Source: Moduliflexus sp964602655 (GTDB taxonomy: Bacteria > Moduliflexota > Moduliflexia > Moduliflexales > Moduliflexaceae). Taken from it: a stretch of DNA of 41,551 nucleotides. This document shows, piece after piece, positions 41,313-41,551 of the stretch; the stretch's first letter is position 1, and each line of letters opens with the position of its first letter. The stretch spans positions 1 to 41,551 of the forward strand of contig CAZRSF010000059.1 in assembly GCA_964602655.1 (NCBI GenBank). The letters are read 5' to 3'. The notes below the pieces were generated by a model. The model searched no databases, had not been told where the DNA came from, and saw only the letters and a list, made by a program, of their open reading frames with translations. The position numbers and the translations under genes were made by a program.

Positions 41313-41551
41313 ATGACCCGTACAGAAAAAGACTCGATGGGAGAAATCGAAGTTCCGGCAGAACGCTTGTGGGGAGCGCAAACCCAGCGCAGCCTCACCT
41401 ACTTTGCGATTGGCGCGGAAACGATGCCGCCGGAATTGATTCATGCGTTCGCGCTGCTGAAAAAAGCGGCGGCGCTTGTGAATCATGAACTCGGCAAATT
41501 AGACGCCGAAAAAAAAGATGTGATCGTCGCGGTGTGCGAAGAAATTCTGGA
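41313..41551 (+). CDS. fumC: Class II fumarate hydratase, N-terminal part
   Basis: The gene runs off the window after about 79 codons. The visible part, with DSMGEIEVPAERLWGAQTQRS, then MPPELIHAFALLKKAAALVN and LDAEKKDVIVAV, is the typical start of FumC, which interconverts fumarate and malate in the TCA cycle. Aspartase and other fumarase-superfamily members share part of this pattern, but the GAQTQRSL wording and spacing favour FumC. No ribosome site is visible within 15 bases; the nearest AAGGAGG (41283-41289) lies inside the inverted-repeat element, too far away at about 23 bases. Confidence 0.88.
   Translation, partial: MTRTEKDSMGEIEVPAERLWGAQTQRSLTYFAIGAETMPPELIHAFALLKKAAALVNHELGKLDAEKKDVIVAVCEEIL

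Overview
The window reads as chromosomal DNA of an uncultured, probably Gram-negative bacterium. It has many lipoprotein or secreted-protein signals, standard Shine-Dalgarno sites, about 50-58% GC in most genes, and intergenic gaps rich in long palindromes. The gene set (Rel, RsmD-CoaD, PrmA-RsmE, MnmA, TruB-RpsO-Pnp, LepB, NadE, FumC) is conserved housekeeping and does not fix the phylum. Gene style and repeat load recall candidate phyla such as KSB3/Modulibacteria, but that is only an impression. No tRNA, rRNA, CRISPR array or transposase gene was seen.

Layout. 151-9148 (+): a carbohydrate-uptake and breakdown locus with a sugar-binding protein, two ABC permeases, a secreted GH16 beta-glucanase, a cupin, a 1165-aa GH94-type protein (probable beta-1,3-glucan phosphorylase) and a methyltransferase. 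The transport ATPase is not here. 9240-14600 (-): a small glycogen-binding-like protein, a membrane protein, the (p)ppGpp enzyme Rel, coaD, rsmD and a DUF4384 lipoprotein, plus a truncated roadblock-like remnant on the + strand. 14736-14980: a MITE-like element with 17-bp terminal inverted repeats and a 9-bp target duplication. 15087-17988: a flavodoxin (-), then FtsE joined without a gap to a REC-PAS-adenylate cyclase (+). 18024-21307 (-): rsmE, prmA, a TrmN6-like methyltransferase and a lytic transglycosylase. 22014-25467 (+): mnmA and a PA14-GT87 membrane glycosyltransferase-like fusion. 25549-30426 (-): a lipoprotein, pnp, rpsO, truB. 30845-33366 (+): a B12-binding radical SAM protein with a STAS-like tail, and signal peptidase I.

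33473-39077 (-) is the most accessory part: a type III-like restriction-modification system (mod, a 67-aa gene of unknown function, res). A VapBC-type toxin-antitoxin cassette sits exactly at the start of res and is bracketed by a perfect 26-bp duplication of the res start region. The target-recognition segment of mod is a sharp low-GC island (34% by hand count against 60% beside it), as expected for an exchanged specificity domain. 39343-41551 (+): nadE and the start of fumC, with the whole gap between them filled by an inverted-repeat element.

A dispersed family of about 32-bp palindromes with the core GGTTCGAACC, and several unrelated palindromes, occupy many of the gene gaps and were useful for rejecting over-long gene starts (lepB, truB, rsmD).
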